Part shown: positions 46,491 through 57,715 of the stretch, in pieces
Numbering within the stretch: position 1 is the first letter of the stretch
Layout: every line of letters begins with the position of its first letter
Assembly: GCA_015680685.1 (NCBI GenBank)
Contig: MNCI01016519.1
Location: forward strand, 192,802 to 256,801
Source: Gnetum montanum
Lineage: Eukaryota; Streptophyta; Gnetopsida; Gnetales; Gnetaceae
Direction of reading: 5' to 3'
Length of the DNA stretch: 64,000 nt
The notes under the pieces: generated by a model
The model's database searches: none
What the model was told of the DNA's origin: nothing
Seen by the model: the letters and a program-made list of their open reading frames with translations, nothing else
Position numbers and translations under genes: made by a program

Positions 46491-47700
46491 AACAAAAGGT
46501 ATTAATAGCTTAAGCAAAGAGGTGATGCTCTCTAGTGAAGAAGTTAATGAGGCTATTTTTCTTTTCATCAATAAACTCTATTGAAAAATTGAAATTTGCT
46601 AAATATAGAGCCCATCTAATCAAACATGAATGACCAACTTTATTTGAATTTTTGGAGCTAAGATACTTATAAAAATGTTTCAGATCACTTCTTATAATAA
46701 AATGCTCATTTTGGAAAAATAATCTAAACTTTTCAATACCTTTGATAATGGCTAAGAACTCCTTATAGGTACTATGGTAATTGTTTTGGGAGTTTGAGAA
46801 TTTTCCAGAGGCATACCAATAGATGCAGATGGCCTTATCCTTATCTTTTTCTAGAGCAACTCCCCAAAACTTATCTAAGGCATCAATTTCAATGATTAAT
46901 CTTTCATCTATAGGTAATTGGAGCTTGGGTAGATTTTGATAACAAAGCTTAAGTCTTTTGACTATATCAGTATGTTTTTGAGATCAAGGTGGAGGGTTTA
47001 ATCCTAATTTTTCATTCAACATTTTTTGGTCTTTTGCAAGATTTTTATAAAAGCTTGATACATAGTTTATACATCCTAAGAATCTCTATAGTTATTTATT
47101 TTCCTTAAGTTGGTCAAGAAACTTAGATATGGATTCTAGGATATGTTGCTAAAGGGTAATAGTACGTACTACTAGATATCTATAATTCAAGGAATTTAAT
47201 TTCATCTTGTGCAATCTTCATTTTTGTAGGAGACAATACTAAGTCATTCTTATCAACTAAGTCTTTGAAAATTCTTAAGTGCTCCAAATGTTCAAATGGA
47301 TTTTTGCTCATTACTAATATGTCATCTATATATATCATAATGAAAGGATATTGGATAAATATGTGTTCCATGTAAGATTGAAATATAGATGGTGTGGTTT
47401 TAATCCATTCATATAGGCCATTAGGTATGGTGAATGTCGTATTCCATCTATCTTTAGGGTATACCTAGATTTGCCAAAAACCTAACTTTAAATCAAACTT
47501 GGAATACAAGTTAGTCATGTGTAGCCTTTGAAATAAATCACCTTTATTTGGGATCAGGTGCTGGATAGGTTTGATCAAGTCATTCAAAATTTTATAATTA
47601 ACAACTAATTACTTCTTACCTTTGACTAATTTAGCTCTTTTATTAATATAAAAGGCTATGCAAGCAAACATATTAGTGCTTGGTTGGATTAGCTACTTTG
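46491..47700 (-). pseudogene. Caulimovirid copy A: reverse transcriptase and RNase H
   Basis: Minus strand. RT covers about 47700-46990: the palm block matching 52457-52639 of copy B, then the catalytic YIDD at 47332-47321, intact. The open frame 47371-47180 surrounds it. RNase H runs about 46990-46490 and includes the GxxxxFLGxxN-like connection and the Asp-containing start of RNase H. Absence of an integrase, together with movement and coat protein upstream on the same strand, separates this from LTR retrotransposons. Stops and shifts break the frame. The enzyme would copy pregenomic RNA into DNA in the virus. Confidence 0.82.
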
Positions 47701-48640
47701 ATCAGAGCTATCTAATTTCTTCATCGCATTCAGCTTTCAAATTGGAAGGCATTCCAATGTGATGATATTTGGATTTGATCTTTATTCCTTCTTTGAGCTC
47801 AATATGGCATCAATGTTCTTTCTTGCTCCTAACGCATGTGGGATCCTCATTTGCCAATGTCAGTAAATGTTTTTGTATTTCTTGAAACTGGTCTTCAAAT
47901 TTAGTTACTAAATTTACTATCCAACTATTCCTTTTTGGTATTTGTGTTTTTGTGGAAAGGAACCTAGTTCTATATCTAGTATGTCTTTCAAACTTCTCTT
48001 AAAATAATATAATATCTTTGTCCTATGCTATATGGCTCAAAATTTTGGAGGCTATCTATTCCTATAATCATACCATAAGAAGGTAAATCAAATTAATATA
48101 CTACAAAAGTAATTATCTTACCTTCACTTGTCTTTACTAGAATAGAAGATTTATATTCTATTGGTCTTTTTTGGGTATTGAAAGAAACATACATTTGTTC
48201 TTTGTTTTCCCAAAAATGTGTGGGTATGCATTCTTTTCTGGCTAAAGATACTTCAACACCACTATCTATTAATGCATCTATAAAATATATCTTATAATGA
48301 TGAAACTTAATGGTTAATAAGAAAATGGGAGTTGATGATCTTTCTTGATTGTTGTTGACTAATTAGATAGGCAAGGAAGCCTGGGTTTCTTCTAGGTATG
48401 GTAATCTTTTTGCAGTTTCTTATTCTTTTTCTAGAATTTCTATTTCCTTAGTGGCCCACTAGATAAATTTCTTAAGTTTTTGTATCCAAGTGGCTCGATA
48501 TATGTTTCTACTCAATTCAATATGTTCTTGTTGCTGAATACTTCAAGGTGAGTCTAGTTCCAAAGGAGATGCCCATTGTTTTTGTAAATTTATACTAGGA
48601 ATAGAATTGGCTATCTTCCTCAAGTTGTGTGCCTGGGTAG
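47701..48640 (-). pseudogene. Caulimovirid copy A: aspartic protease region
   Basis: Retropepsin-like protease of the polyprotein. The DSG active-site triplet is intact on the minus strand at 48266-48258, followed by a hydrophobic strand and, about 47950-48100, the rest of the domain. 47700-47900 leads into RT. Copy B carries the same block with the Asp changed to Asn (51792-51794). The frame is interrupted. Confidence 0.75.
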
Positions 48641-49997
48641 AGTAACATTTGTTCTTCTAGATAATATTGTTGTTCTTCTTAATCGCTCTTTTTCTCTTTA
48701 ACACATTTCATGAGTTCTCTGTATTTATGTATCTCATCTATTGGTAATGTTTCTAATTCTAATTTAAGTTGTCTTAACTCTATTTTTAACCTAACATATA
48801 TTGGATCTCTTTTGATGGGATCAATGTCAATTGTATGTAGGGATCTAGGCAATAATATTTCTTCTCCCTCTAGCTCTTGTATTATAGGGTATTCCCAAGG
48901 ATGGAGAGAAGAAGATGGAATTTGCATATGAACACAACCTCGTTGTCCTCTATGGATGTTCATATCATAGTAAAATATGACATCAAAATCATCAGTATTT
49001 CCTCCACTAGCAGAAAAAGAGTTATTAGGGTTGATGGTAGAATTGATTAAGGGATCACTAAATTCAAAATATTCGAGGGGGATGTCACTAGGTTCAAAAG
49101 GTATGGAGGAATCATATGTGAGCTCATAATATTATTTGGAGAGACTGTGGTGCTCAATGAAGTTGACTTTATTAAGATGTTTATCCTTGTTTGGGCAACT
49201 TCGAGCAAAGTGATGTCCTCTACAAAAAAAAATTTAATATTAGATTTTCTAATTTTATTGTTTCTACGTTTGAACATTCCTCTAAATGTCTTAGAAGGAA
49301 TTTCATTAGGATATTTTCTATGCCATTATTTATTTGGTCGTTTATACCAACATTTCTATTTTGAACAGGTTGTTGCTTTTTCATTCTTACGAAATCGTTC
49401 TTCAGAACATAATTCCATATAAAGAGATTTTCCTAATTTTTTACCTAAAGTGTTAGCTAATTTTTGTGCTTGTTGGTCATAATAGATTTCATGATTAATT
49501 GATTCTATAAATTGTCTTATGGCACTAAAACTCATCTCTTCTAAACAAAGTTCATGTTGTTATAACTTGACATGATATTTATTACAGAATGATTATGGAA
49601 TAGCACCAATACAGTGTTCTTTGACACTAAGATCATGAGTTAACTTGTCATGATAATACCATTCTTCCATGGTGTTAAGGAACTCAAGGAGATCTTGAAT
49701 CCTATGCAATCTAGCTTTCAAGAAATGTTCTCTATTTGCATAATCATAATCTAATTTCTTTCCTATGAATTCCTTTGTAAGTGCATTTATTAATTCTCTT
49801 AATGGACCTTGGATTAACTTTCTATGGACTTCTGGTTCAATTTGGTTCCACCATCTTCTTAGAATTCCTTCAAAATTCATGGAACAATTTCTCATAGCAT
49901 GAGACATTGTATGTTTGTCTAATAAGACTTTCTTGTCTATGAATCCATTCATCTTATCAATGACCTTTTGTCTCTTTGGAACAAATAATCTATCCAT
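48641..49997 (-). pseudogene. Caulimovirid copy A: coat protein with zinc knuckle
   Basis: The open frame 49997-49593 holds the helical coat protein core (Trp-rich, RRWWNQIEPEV). After a TAA the reading continues through a basic segment (about 49430-49250) to a CCHC zinc knuckle at about 49235-49195, where a one-base shift is needed and the first Cys is lost. The open frame 48963-48679 (charged, probably helical) links coat protein to protease. Caulimovirid coat proteins typically end in a Lys-rich, CCHC-bearing RNA-binding tail, which this matches. Pseudogene. Confidence 0.8.
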
Positions 49998-50980
49998 GCT
50001 AAAGGAGGGAGCTTTTTCACTTGTTATTCTAGCCTGTACTATTGGATAGTTGGTTGTTTTATCAGTATATAAGTGTCAAGTCTTCTTAATAATTCATTTT
50101 CCTCTAAATCAAGAGAAGCCTATTTTATTTCTTCATCTGAAGTGTCCATGTATGTTACTAAGGATTTTGTGTCTTCATTTGCATTTATGGCTTTCCCCTT
50201 TTCTTTGTAGGTTTGCTTAGTTCTTGTCTTATGGGTATGAACATGTTTTTAGGTGGAAATGATTCCTAAAGGAGATTTAGGTACGAGATCAAGACTTTTT
50301 GGGTGTTCAGCTCTAATTGTCATGGTTATTTTTTTTCTCTTTCTTTCTCTTTATTTTTAGGAATCCATATCTTATGCATTTCTACTATTTTCTCAGAAGT
50401 CTTTACTTACTCTTTATGTATCCTAACACCATGATCCATAACTAAACCTATTCTATCATTAGCCCAATCTTTTAATTTGATTGTATTTGCAAGTGGATCT
50501 ATTGTGGCTTTGTGCATCATCATATGTGTTTTTTCTCTAGGAGCCTCTTTTGTGTTCATATTAACTTTTAATAATGCATCACACTTTGCACAGTGATAAC
50601 TTTGTTCTCATTTAATAATAGAATTATGTGGACATGAAAGGTCAAAATAGCATTGTCCTTTAGGAGTTGGAGGTTCTGAACTAGATGAAGAGTTAGAGCT
50701 AGATGAAGACTTTGCCTTTATCTATTTTTTCTTTTTCTTTTCTATGCCTATGATTTTATTGATGTTTTTTTTTATTCTTAATTCTTGGAATAGTTTTCTC
50801 ATTTTTTCTGCTTGCTTTTCCTTATCCTCTTCTGTTTCAAGTAGTTTATAAATTTTGGATGGCAAAATATTTTGGGGTTTGGAGACAAGACGATGAATTC
50901 TTTTTTATCTAGTTTTCATACGTTTCTCAAAGGGATCTTGGTTTGAAAATATAGGTTCTCTTAGTTACACTTGATATTTC
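49998..50980 (-). pseudogene. Caulimovirid copy A: region between movement and coat protein
   Basis: The minus strand has a Lys-rich stretch (about 50820-50700), Cys pairs that could bind zinc (about 50660-50580, CYFDLSCPH then HCAKC), then a charged leader to the coat protein. 50449-50560 recurs at 53521-53617. No domain name can be given with confidence; the position between movement protein and coat protein fits a single-polyprotein caulimovirid. Confidence 0.55.
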
Positions 50981-51433
50981 ATTTTCCAAAATGAAAACCT
51001 TTTTTCTTAGGTCTAATATACTCATAGAATTTATCCAATGTGTCATCTAGGCCAAGGTAAAGTTTATGTATGTGAAGATCTTCTGTGTTGATCTATACTC
51101 CATAGTCAATATTCATTGATCCAACAAATACAACTTGTTGTTTGAAAGGAAGTAAAGTTTTAATACTAGTTGATTCAAATAACTTAAATACTTACCCCAT
51201 TCCTATGGTAGCATAAATACTCTAGCTAGATTTTTTGATCAGAATATAAGCAATAAGCATTAAACATTCATTTAGATGTGAATCTCTTAACGAAAGAGTA
51301 AAATTTGGTAGTGTGACTACTAAGGCATCTTTTTCAAATAATCCCTTAGCTTGGGTGATAATAGCATCCTCAAATCTTTTCATTCTTTTATCTACCAAGG
51401 CAATCTAATAAGGATTTTGTAGACAATAATTGA
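50981..51433 (-). pseudogene. Caulimovirid copy A: movement protein fragment
   Basis: The minus strand, nearly open from about 51400 to 51000, reads as the core of a 30K-superfamily movement protein (beta-strand pattern with ALVVTLPNFTLSL, then a conserved VGSMNIDYGV region). Such proteins enlarge plasmodesmata for cell-to-cell spread. The N-terminus is missing: at 51434 it is replaced by copy B in opposite orientation. Identification rests on pattern and genome order. Confidence 0.6.
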
Positions 51434-53520
51434 AATGGAGGAAGATAGACAATACTATTCCCAATATAAATCTATAGAAAAATAGGCGTATCCTTTGGAA
51501 CCAAACTCACCCGGAAGTATTTAAGAACAAGAACAACCTAACCTAAGTAGAAACATAGGGCGAACCACTAGGATATAACAACTTAAGAAATTTATCCAGT
51601 GGGCCACTCAAGAAGTAGAAAGTTTGGGAAAAAAATAAGAAAGTGTAGAAAGATTACAATACCAAGAAGAAACATAGGCTACCTTGCCTGTCCAATTAAT
51701 CAACAACAATCAAGAAAGATCATCAACTCCCATTTTCTTATTAACCATTAAGTTTCCTCATTATAAGATATGTTGTATAGATGCATTAATAAATAGTGGT
51801 GCTAAAGTATCTTTAGTTAGAAAAGAATGCATACCTGCACATTTTTGGAAAAATTAAGAACAAACGTATGTTTCTTTCAATACCCAAAAAAGACCAATTG
51901 GAAAATAAAGCTTCTACTCTAGTAAAGATAAGGTAAGATAATTACTTTTGTAGTATATCAATTTGATTTACCTTCTTATGATATGATTATAAAAACAAAT
52001 AACCTCCAGCATTTTGAGCCATATAGCATAGGATAGAGATATATTATTTTAGGAAAACACCAATTTGAAAGACATACTAGATATAGAACTAGGTTTCTTT
52101 TCACAAAAACACAAAAACCCAAAAAGAATAGTTGGATAGTAAATTTAGTAACTAAATTAGAATACCAATTTCAAGAAATACAAAAATGTTTACTGACATT
52201 GGCGAATGAGAACCCCAAGAGCAAGAAAGAACATTGGTGCCATATTGAACTCAAAGAAGGAATAAAGATCAAATCCACGGGTCATTACATTGGAATGCCT
52301 CCCAATTTGAATGCTAAATGTGATGAATAAATTAAACTCTTATCAAAGTAGCTGATCCAACCAAGCACTAGTATGTTTTATTGCACAGCCTTTTATGTTA
52401 ATAAAAGAGCTAAATTAGTCAAAGGTAAGAAGTAATTAGTTGTTAATTATAGACCTTTGAATGACTTGATCAAACCTATCCAAAACCTGATCCTACATAA
52501 ATATGATTTATTTCAAAGGCTACACAAGACTAACCTATATTCCAAGTTTGATTTAAAGTCAGGTTTTTGGCAAACCCAAGTATACCGTAAAGATAGATGG
52601 AAAACGACATTCACCACACCTAATGGCCTACATGAATGAATAGTACTTCCTTTCAGAATTAAAACCACACCATCTATATTTCAATCTTGCATGGACCACA
52701 TATTTAGCTAATATCCTTTCATTATGATATATATAGATGACATATTAGTAATCAGGAAAAATCCCTCTAAACATTTGGATCACTTAGGAATTTTCAAAGA
52801 CTTAGTTGATAAGAATTGCTTAGCATTGTCTCCTACTAAAATGAAGATTGCACAAGATGAAATTGAATTCCTTGGATTATAGATATTCAATGGTACTATT
52901 GCCCTCCAACAACATATCCTAGAATCCATATCTAAGTTTCTTGACCAACTTAAAGAAAAGAACCAACTATAGAGATTCTTAGGATGTATAAACTATGCAT
53001 CAAGATTTTATAAAAATCTTGCAAAAGACCAAAAAATCCTCAATGAACAATTAGAATTAAACCCTCCACCTTGATCTCAAAAATGTACTAATATAGTCAA
53101 AAGACTTAAGCTTCATTGTCAAAATATACCCAAGCTCCAATTACCTACAGATGGAATATTAATCATTGAAATTGATGCCTCAAAAGAGTTTTGGGAAGCT
53201 GCTCTAAAAGAAGATAAAGATGGAGCCATCTGCATCTATTGGTATCCCTCTGGAAAATTCTCATACTTTCAAAAGAATTATCATAGTACTCATAAGGAGT
53301 TATTGCCCATTATCAAAGGTATTACAAAGTTTAGATTATTTCTCCAAAATGAGCATTTTATTATAAGAAGTGATTTGAAACATTTTAATAAGTATCTTAG
53401 CTCCAAAAATTTAAATAAATTTGATCATACACATTTGATCAAATGGGATTTGTATTTAACAAATTTCAATTTTTCTAGAGAGTTTATTAATGAAAATAAA
53501 AATAGCCTCACTAACTTATT
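51434..53520 (+). pseudogene. Caulimovirid copy B: protease, RT and RNase H, inverted relative to copy A
   Basis: Plus strand, about 2.1 kb, matching the reverse complement of 48630-46540 end to end. Protease active-site DSG has become NSG (51792-51794). RT holds an open block at 52457-52639 and an intact YIDD at 52730-52741. RNase H lies about 53130-53500 within the open frame 53303-53665. Many stops. The start is joined directly to the movement protein of copy A; the end joins a shuffled fragment at 53521. Confidence 0.82.
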
Positions 53521-53870
53521 AATTCTATCATTAGCCCAATTTTGTAATTTTATTGTATCTACAAGCGAGTCTATTATGGCTTTGTGCATCATCATATGTA
53601 CTTTTTCTCTAGGGTTGACTTTATTGGGATGTTTATCCTTGTTAGGGCACCTTCAGGTAAAGTGATTCCCTTTATAGAAAAAACATTTAATATCAAATTT
53701 TCTAATTTTATTTTTTCTTCATTTGAACATTCTTCTAAATGGCTTAGAAGGAGTTTCATTAGGATATTTTTTACGCCATTTCTTATTTGGTTGTTCATAC
53801 CAACATTTCTATTTTGAACAGCATGTTACTTTTTCATTCTTATAGAATCATATTATTCTAGCAATTGAAT
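53521..53870 (-). pseudogene. Caulimovirid fragment D: two coat-region pieces in shuffled order
   Basis: 53521-53617 matches 50449-50560, and 53618-53840 matches 49157-49390, both in the same orientation as copy A but in reversed order along the strand. A zinc knuckle is visible on minus in 53720-53640 with its second Cys changed to Tyr. No protein can be made. Confidence 0.7.
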
Positions 53871-54456
53871 CTCTTAAATAAAAATAAGCAAGGTAGCCAT
53901 AGAGTTAAAGATCATTTATTCACACTAAAAAGACTCAGAGCTACAATCAAAGACTCAATGCTAGAGGATATGAGGAAATGGTTATCTTGCCTAGAAATAC
54001 TATGCTAGTGATATCCCCTCTTGGAAAAATGCATTGGTTTTGGAAAAGTGAATGTGCAATGTTGGTTTTCTAGTACTACACGGGGGTGCTGGAGAGGACT
54101 ACACTAGCCTTCCAACAAGATTTCATAGTAGGAAGTTTATGTGGGTGGAGTAGAATGATGTTGCCTCTTAGAACACCATGAATATAGGTTTCAACAAGTA
54201 AAAATTTCTGGTTTAAACACAAACTATGCTAGCTTTAAAAATTCTAGCAACTACTGCAAAAATGTTACATGCACCCAAATCACCTACAACAACGATGTTG
54301 GGTATTAATTGCAATGAACTAAGCACCAATGTTGATTTCAATGGTAGATATATACAAGTTTTGAGATTTGAAATGTGGAAAACTTGATTTTGAAAAATGA
54401 TTGATTAATTTGAAGTGAAAATTCAGGTGGAGGCCCTCCTTCTAGCACTAGAAAAT
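53871..54456. other. Spacer between caulimovirid block and Tat-like LTR
   Basis: No gene. Contains words of the ACTATGCTAGTG / ACTACACTAGCC type (about 54000-54110), like the array at 32060-33790, so it may be old Tat-like LTR or leader DNA. Confidence 0.4.
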
Positions 54457-56281
54457 TGTTGCATTTGAAAAATTCAATCACTAGAAAAAATCAAAAATCC
54501 CAAGTGCAGAAATAGCTTTGACCTTGAATCCCAAGGACCTTTGAGAAAGAGGATGCAAGGTGCCTTGAATGATTTTGTTGATTACCCAGGACATAAAGAA
54601 TGTAAATGAAGGAAAATAAAATTGCAAAATTGAATGAAAAATAAACACAAAAATTAAAACTTGAAATGAATTTTGCACAAAAAATAAACTGCAAACTTTA
54701 TTAAAATAGTAAGATGCTTAAAGTATAAGTTTTAAGGACTATAGATTATGTGCTCAAATGCACAAGAAACTTGCTTGGATGAAGCTTGAAGCTTATTGAA
54801 GGTGGTAGGTTGTGTTTTGTAGTCAAACTCCATAATCCAGGTACTTGCCAACTCTAATCATTGAGAACTCCTTGCTAGTTTTTACTTGAATCTACAACTT
54901 TGGTTACCAGTGGTGCCAATGATGATGTTTGACTCTTGTTGCAATGGTACTATGCTGAGAGTCTCTAGTGCTCAGGTAGATACCAATGTGCTCCAAAAGT
55001 CTTACAAATGTCAAAATAGGTTCAAAGTACTTAAGGTTGTAAAAGTGTTCGAAACTTTAATAAGATGTTCAAGTTTGGCTTTTATAAGCTTCAAGATTTT
55101 TGATTTTAGGCTGCAAATTTTTGCCATGATTGTTGATAGATTGGTGTTGTTTGCAGGTGTAACAAGCCATTATTCCTAGTGTATTTGTCCATTTGTGAAA
55201 AATTTTAACACCCAAGGAACATCAAAACCATACTAGATACTAAATATAGTAAATAGACTTTTGTTACTATGTTGGCTTCACCTCAACTATGCTAGCCTTG
55301 GAGAGCTATGCTAACATTATTGAAATCTACTAGGAAATATGGTGACTACACTAGCCATGTGAAGATTTCTAAGAATCTAAGATGACTATGATGATCATGC
55401 TACAATTGCTAAAGATTGTGATGACTGCATTAGCCATTGCTAGGAAAATGAAAATCCAACAACCCCAACATTGGGTGTGTGTAGCTCTAGCATAGTCAAG
55501 GCCATAACCACCATAAAACCGATGAAAATTCCAAATTTGGCAATCCCCTAGGCATTTTTAGTTGTCCCAAGCCCAAATATAGATATGACATTACTTTTCC
55601 TACTTGTGAAGTGAAGCAGTAGCAACTTATGAGGCATTTTTCAGCCCCAAAAAGTTAAAGTATGTAATATTTCATCTCATGGGCCACAAGCCTTATAGTT
55701 ACAATAAAATTTTGCCTCAAGTTGGATGGTGAAGGTAGTAAGTTACAACATGAATTTCAAGTTCTTTATTTTCTACTATTAATTCTACCATGATTGTTGA
55801 TAGATTCCTAGAATATTCCATTCAACCTGGAACACCTCCATGCATCATATGAATAGTTTTATCTATTTTTTTCTCTCCATACATTGCCTATATATGTTGT
55901 CTAGCATACAAAATTTCTGTACCCAGTGAATGGAATTAAAACTTAAACCCCATACATTTTCTTTGTAGGCTATCAAGTGTATGAAACTGTAATGCTCAGC
56001 ATAGGAGGCTAAGATATCAAATTTTGGAGCTTTTGAAGCACTTTTAATCCCCTCAAGCTAGCATACATGGATTTTGCAACTTCTACAAGCTAGGATGTCT
56101 GATATTTACAGTGTACAAGCTACACATATAATATTTTACGTTAAAAACTACCTTAAATTCTAGTACCATAATGCAAGATTTTTGGAAAAATAAGGAAATT
56201 GTATCTACCTTTATTTTTCCACCAAATTACAAAGAATTTTGGCTATGGGTCATAACATGAATTTTCTTTGAAGTGTTTTCA
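54457..56281 (-). mobile_element. LTR of a third Tat-like element, minus strand, with an insertion
   Basis: Matches 18819-20137 over its whole length, from TGTTGCATTT (54457) to the LTR start TGAAAACACTTC (minus, from 56281), next to the hairpin/PPT. It is about 500 bp longer because of an insertion at 55758-56253. Contains ACTATG(C/T)T(A/G)GCC words about 55270-55440. Confidence 0.75.
55758..56253. mobile_element. 496-bp insertion flanked by an 11-bp direct repeat
   Basis: AACATGAATTT stands at 55747-55757 and 56254-56264. The related LTR has a single CCATGAATTT at this point, so the 496 bp were gained here. There are no terminal inverted repeats or poly-A tail that I can see; class unknown. 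It contains CCATGATTGTTGATAGATT, also present once in the surrounding LTR (about 55123), so local duplication is an alternative. Confidence 0.55.
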
Positions 56282-56284
56282 TTT

Positions 56285-56333
56285 GCTCTTCTTTGTTGAT
56301 GTTTTGAGAACTAACCTTAGAGACATCAACAAA
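56285..56333 (-). promoter_or_regulatory. PPT with adjoining hairpin, third copy
   Basis: Stem TTTGTTGATGT (56292-56302) with ACATCAACAAA (56323-56333), perfectly paired. The minus-strand purine tract AAAGAAGAGC leads into the LTR start at 56281. Same layout as 2592-2641 and 20142-20191. Confidence 0.75.
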
Positions 56334-57424
56334 AAATGCAAAATACCACCATAGGTTTATCACCAATGCTCTCTCTCCATACTCAATTCGATAGTTATTG
56401 AATCCTGCCAAGGAGAGCTCACAATGGTGAAATAAGATTATCAAGGGATGTCAAGAGTTTGGGATGAGATTGATGGCTACAGTGATTAGTGGGGAATGAT
56501 CATTTTGGCTAACAAAGAATTCCAAATATTGACATCATGATCATGGCATGGCTGTGATGTGTGAATTGGCTAAAAAGGTCTACATGCTTTGTCCTTGAAT
56601 TATTGGTTACTCAATAACATTTTCGAGGAACCAACACTTCATCCTTGGGCTTCTTTGACCATCATTATCCTTCCTTTGTTTGTTTGACGTCATTTTCTTT
56701 GCATTAGGCTTCATTAGCCTCTTTTTATTTCTTGGAATTTTCTCCCTTTTCCTTTTCTTTTTGGAGTAAAACCTTGATTGGGTTTAACTGGCAAGGCCAA
56801 ATTTTGTTTTCTCACTGAATGAGATGTATTGCATCTAGTGTACTTGATTGGTGGGGTATGCTATATTTGCTTCATTTTCTCATTGAATGAGATGCATTAC
56901 ATTTTAAAAAATTGATCTATAAAGTATATAGAGGAGTATGTTGCATGGCCATGGTGCCTAAATGTCAAGCATTGGTTTTCATTATTATTATAGTAAGGAA
57001 GGTTGTACTTTCGGCTATGGGAACATGGCTTAGAAGGGGTAATAGAAATGATGTTATGTACATACTTTTGGCATAGTTGGATAAGGTAACCAAGTATTTT
57101 GCATTAAGATCATGTGGTAAGTTACTACTGTGATGAGTTTCACCCTTGTGATAACTATAGGCTTCATCCTATAAGCACAACTTTGAGAGGACATGAAAAC
57201 AAGCCAAATAATACATGCTATTACAAGAGATTACATAAGGCCACATGAGATAATGCATAGAATATAGGCCAATATATATTCTAATTGGTATAATATGATA
57301 AATCTATATTTTGTTTCATTAATTTTACAAATTTTTTTAGTTTAATTGTTATGCAAAAAAGAAAAGATAAGAGGTCACACAAGCTTGCTTGTTGTAGGCT
57401 ACAAAAGTTATTAGTATCCATTCT
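56334..57424 (-). other. 3' untranslated region of the third Tat-like element
   Basis: Homologous to 20192-21189 (for example CATTGAATGAGATGTATTGCAT and CTACAGTGATTAGTGG wording). GAATGAGATG(T/C)ATT(G/A)CAT is repeated at about 56816 and 56884. No gene. Confidence 0.5.
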
Positions 57425-57715
57425 CATTCATTCTAGTTTAGACATCATAAGGTTTGAGATGGGAATGGTTGATCGGATTGGCCAATCCATTCTCATTCAT
57501 GTCTACCAATCCAATGCTCTATTACTATAGGCTTTTGTAACTATGAAAGATTCCTTCTAGTTGGTTAAAAACTTGTTTGCATGATCATGAATAGCCTTAA
57601 GGACAAGGTCTCCTTCCTTGACTTTTTGTCTTGTTTCAGCCCCTCTTGATATCATTTGATGTGAGCAAGCATCTATATTTGCTACTCCTTCATCGAACCA
57701 AGCAGTAAACTATTT
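57425..57715 (-). pseudogene. Tat-like integrase C-terminal tail
   Basis: The minus strand reads the KEGDLVLKAIHDHANKF and IVTKAYSNRALDW blocks, matching the C-terminal domains at 1-1222 and 21190-22330. The zinc-binding and catalytic core are absent; instead a coiled-coil reading continues upstream in the same frame (next entry). One or more stops. Remnant of an internally deleted or recombined element. Confidence 0.7.

Noticed and set aside
51434-53520. Ty3/gypsy RT instead of caulimovirid RT
   Set aside because: No integrase or LTRs are associated, and the neighbouring minus-strand copy shows movement- and coat-protein regions in caulimovirid order.
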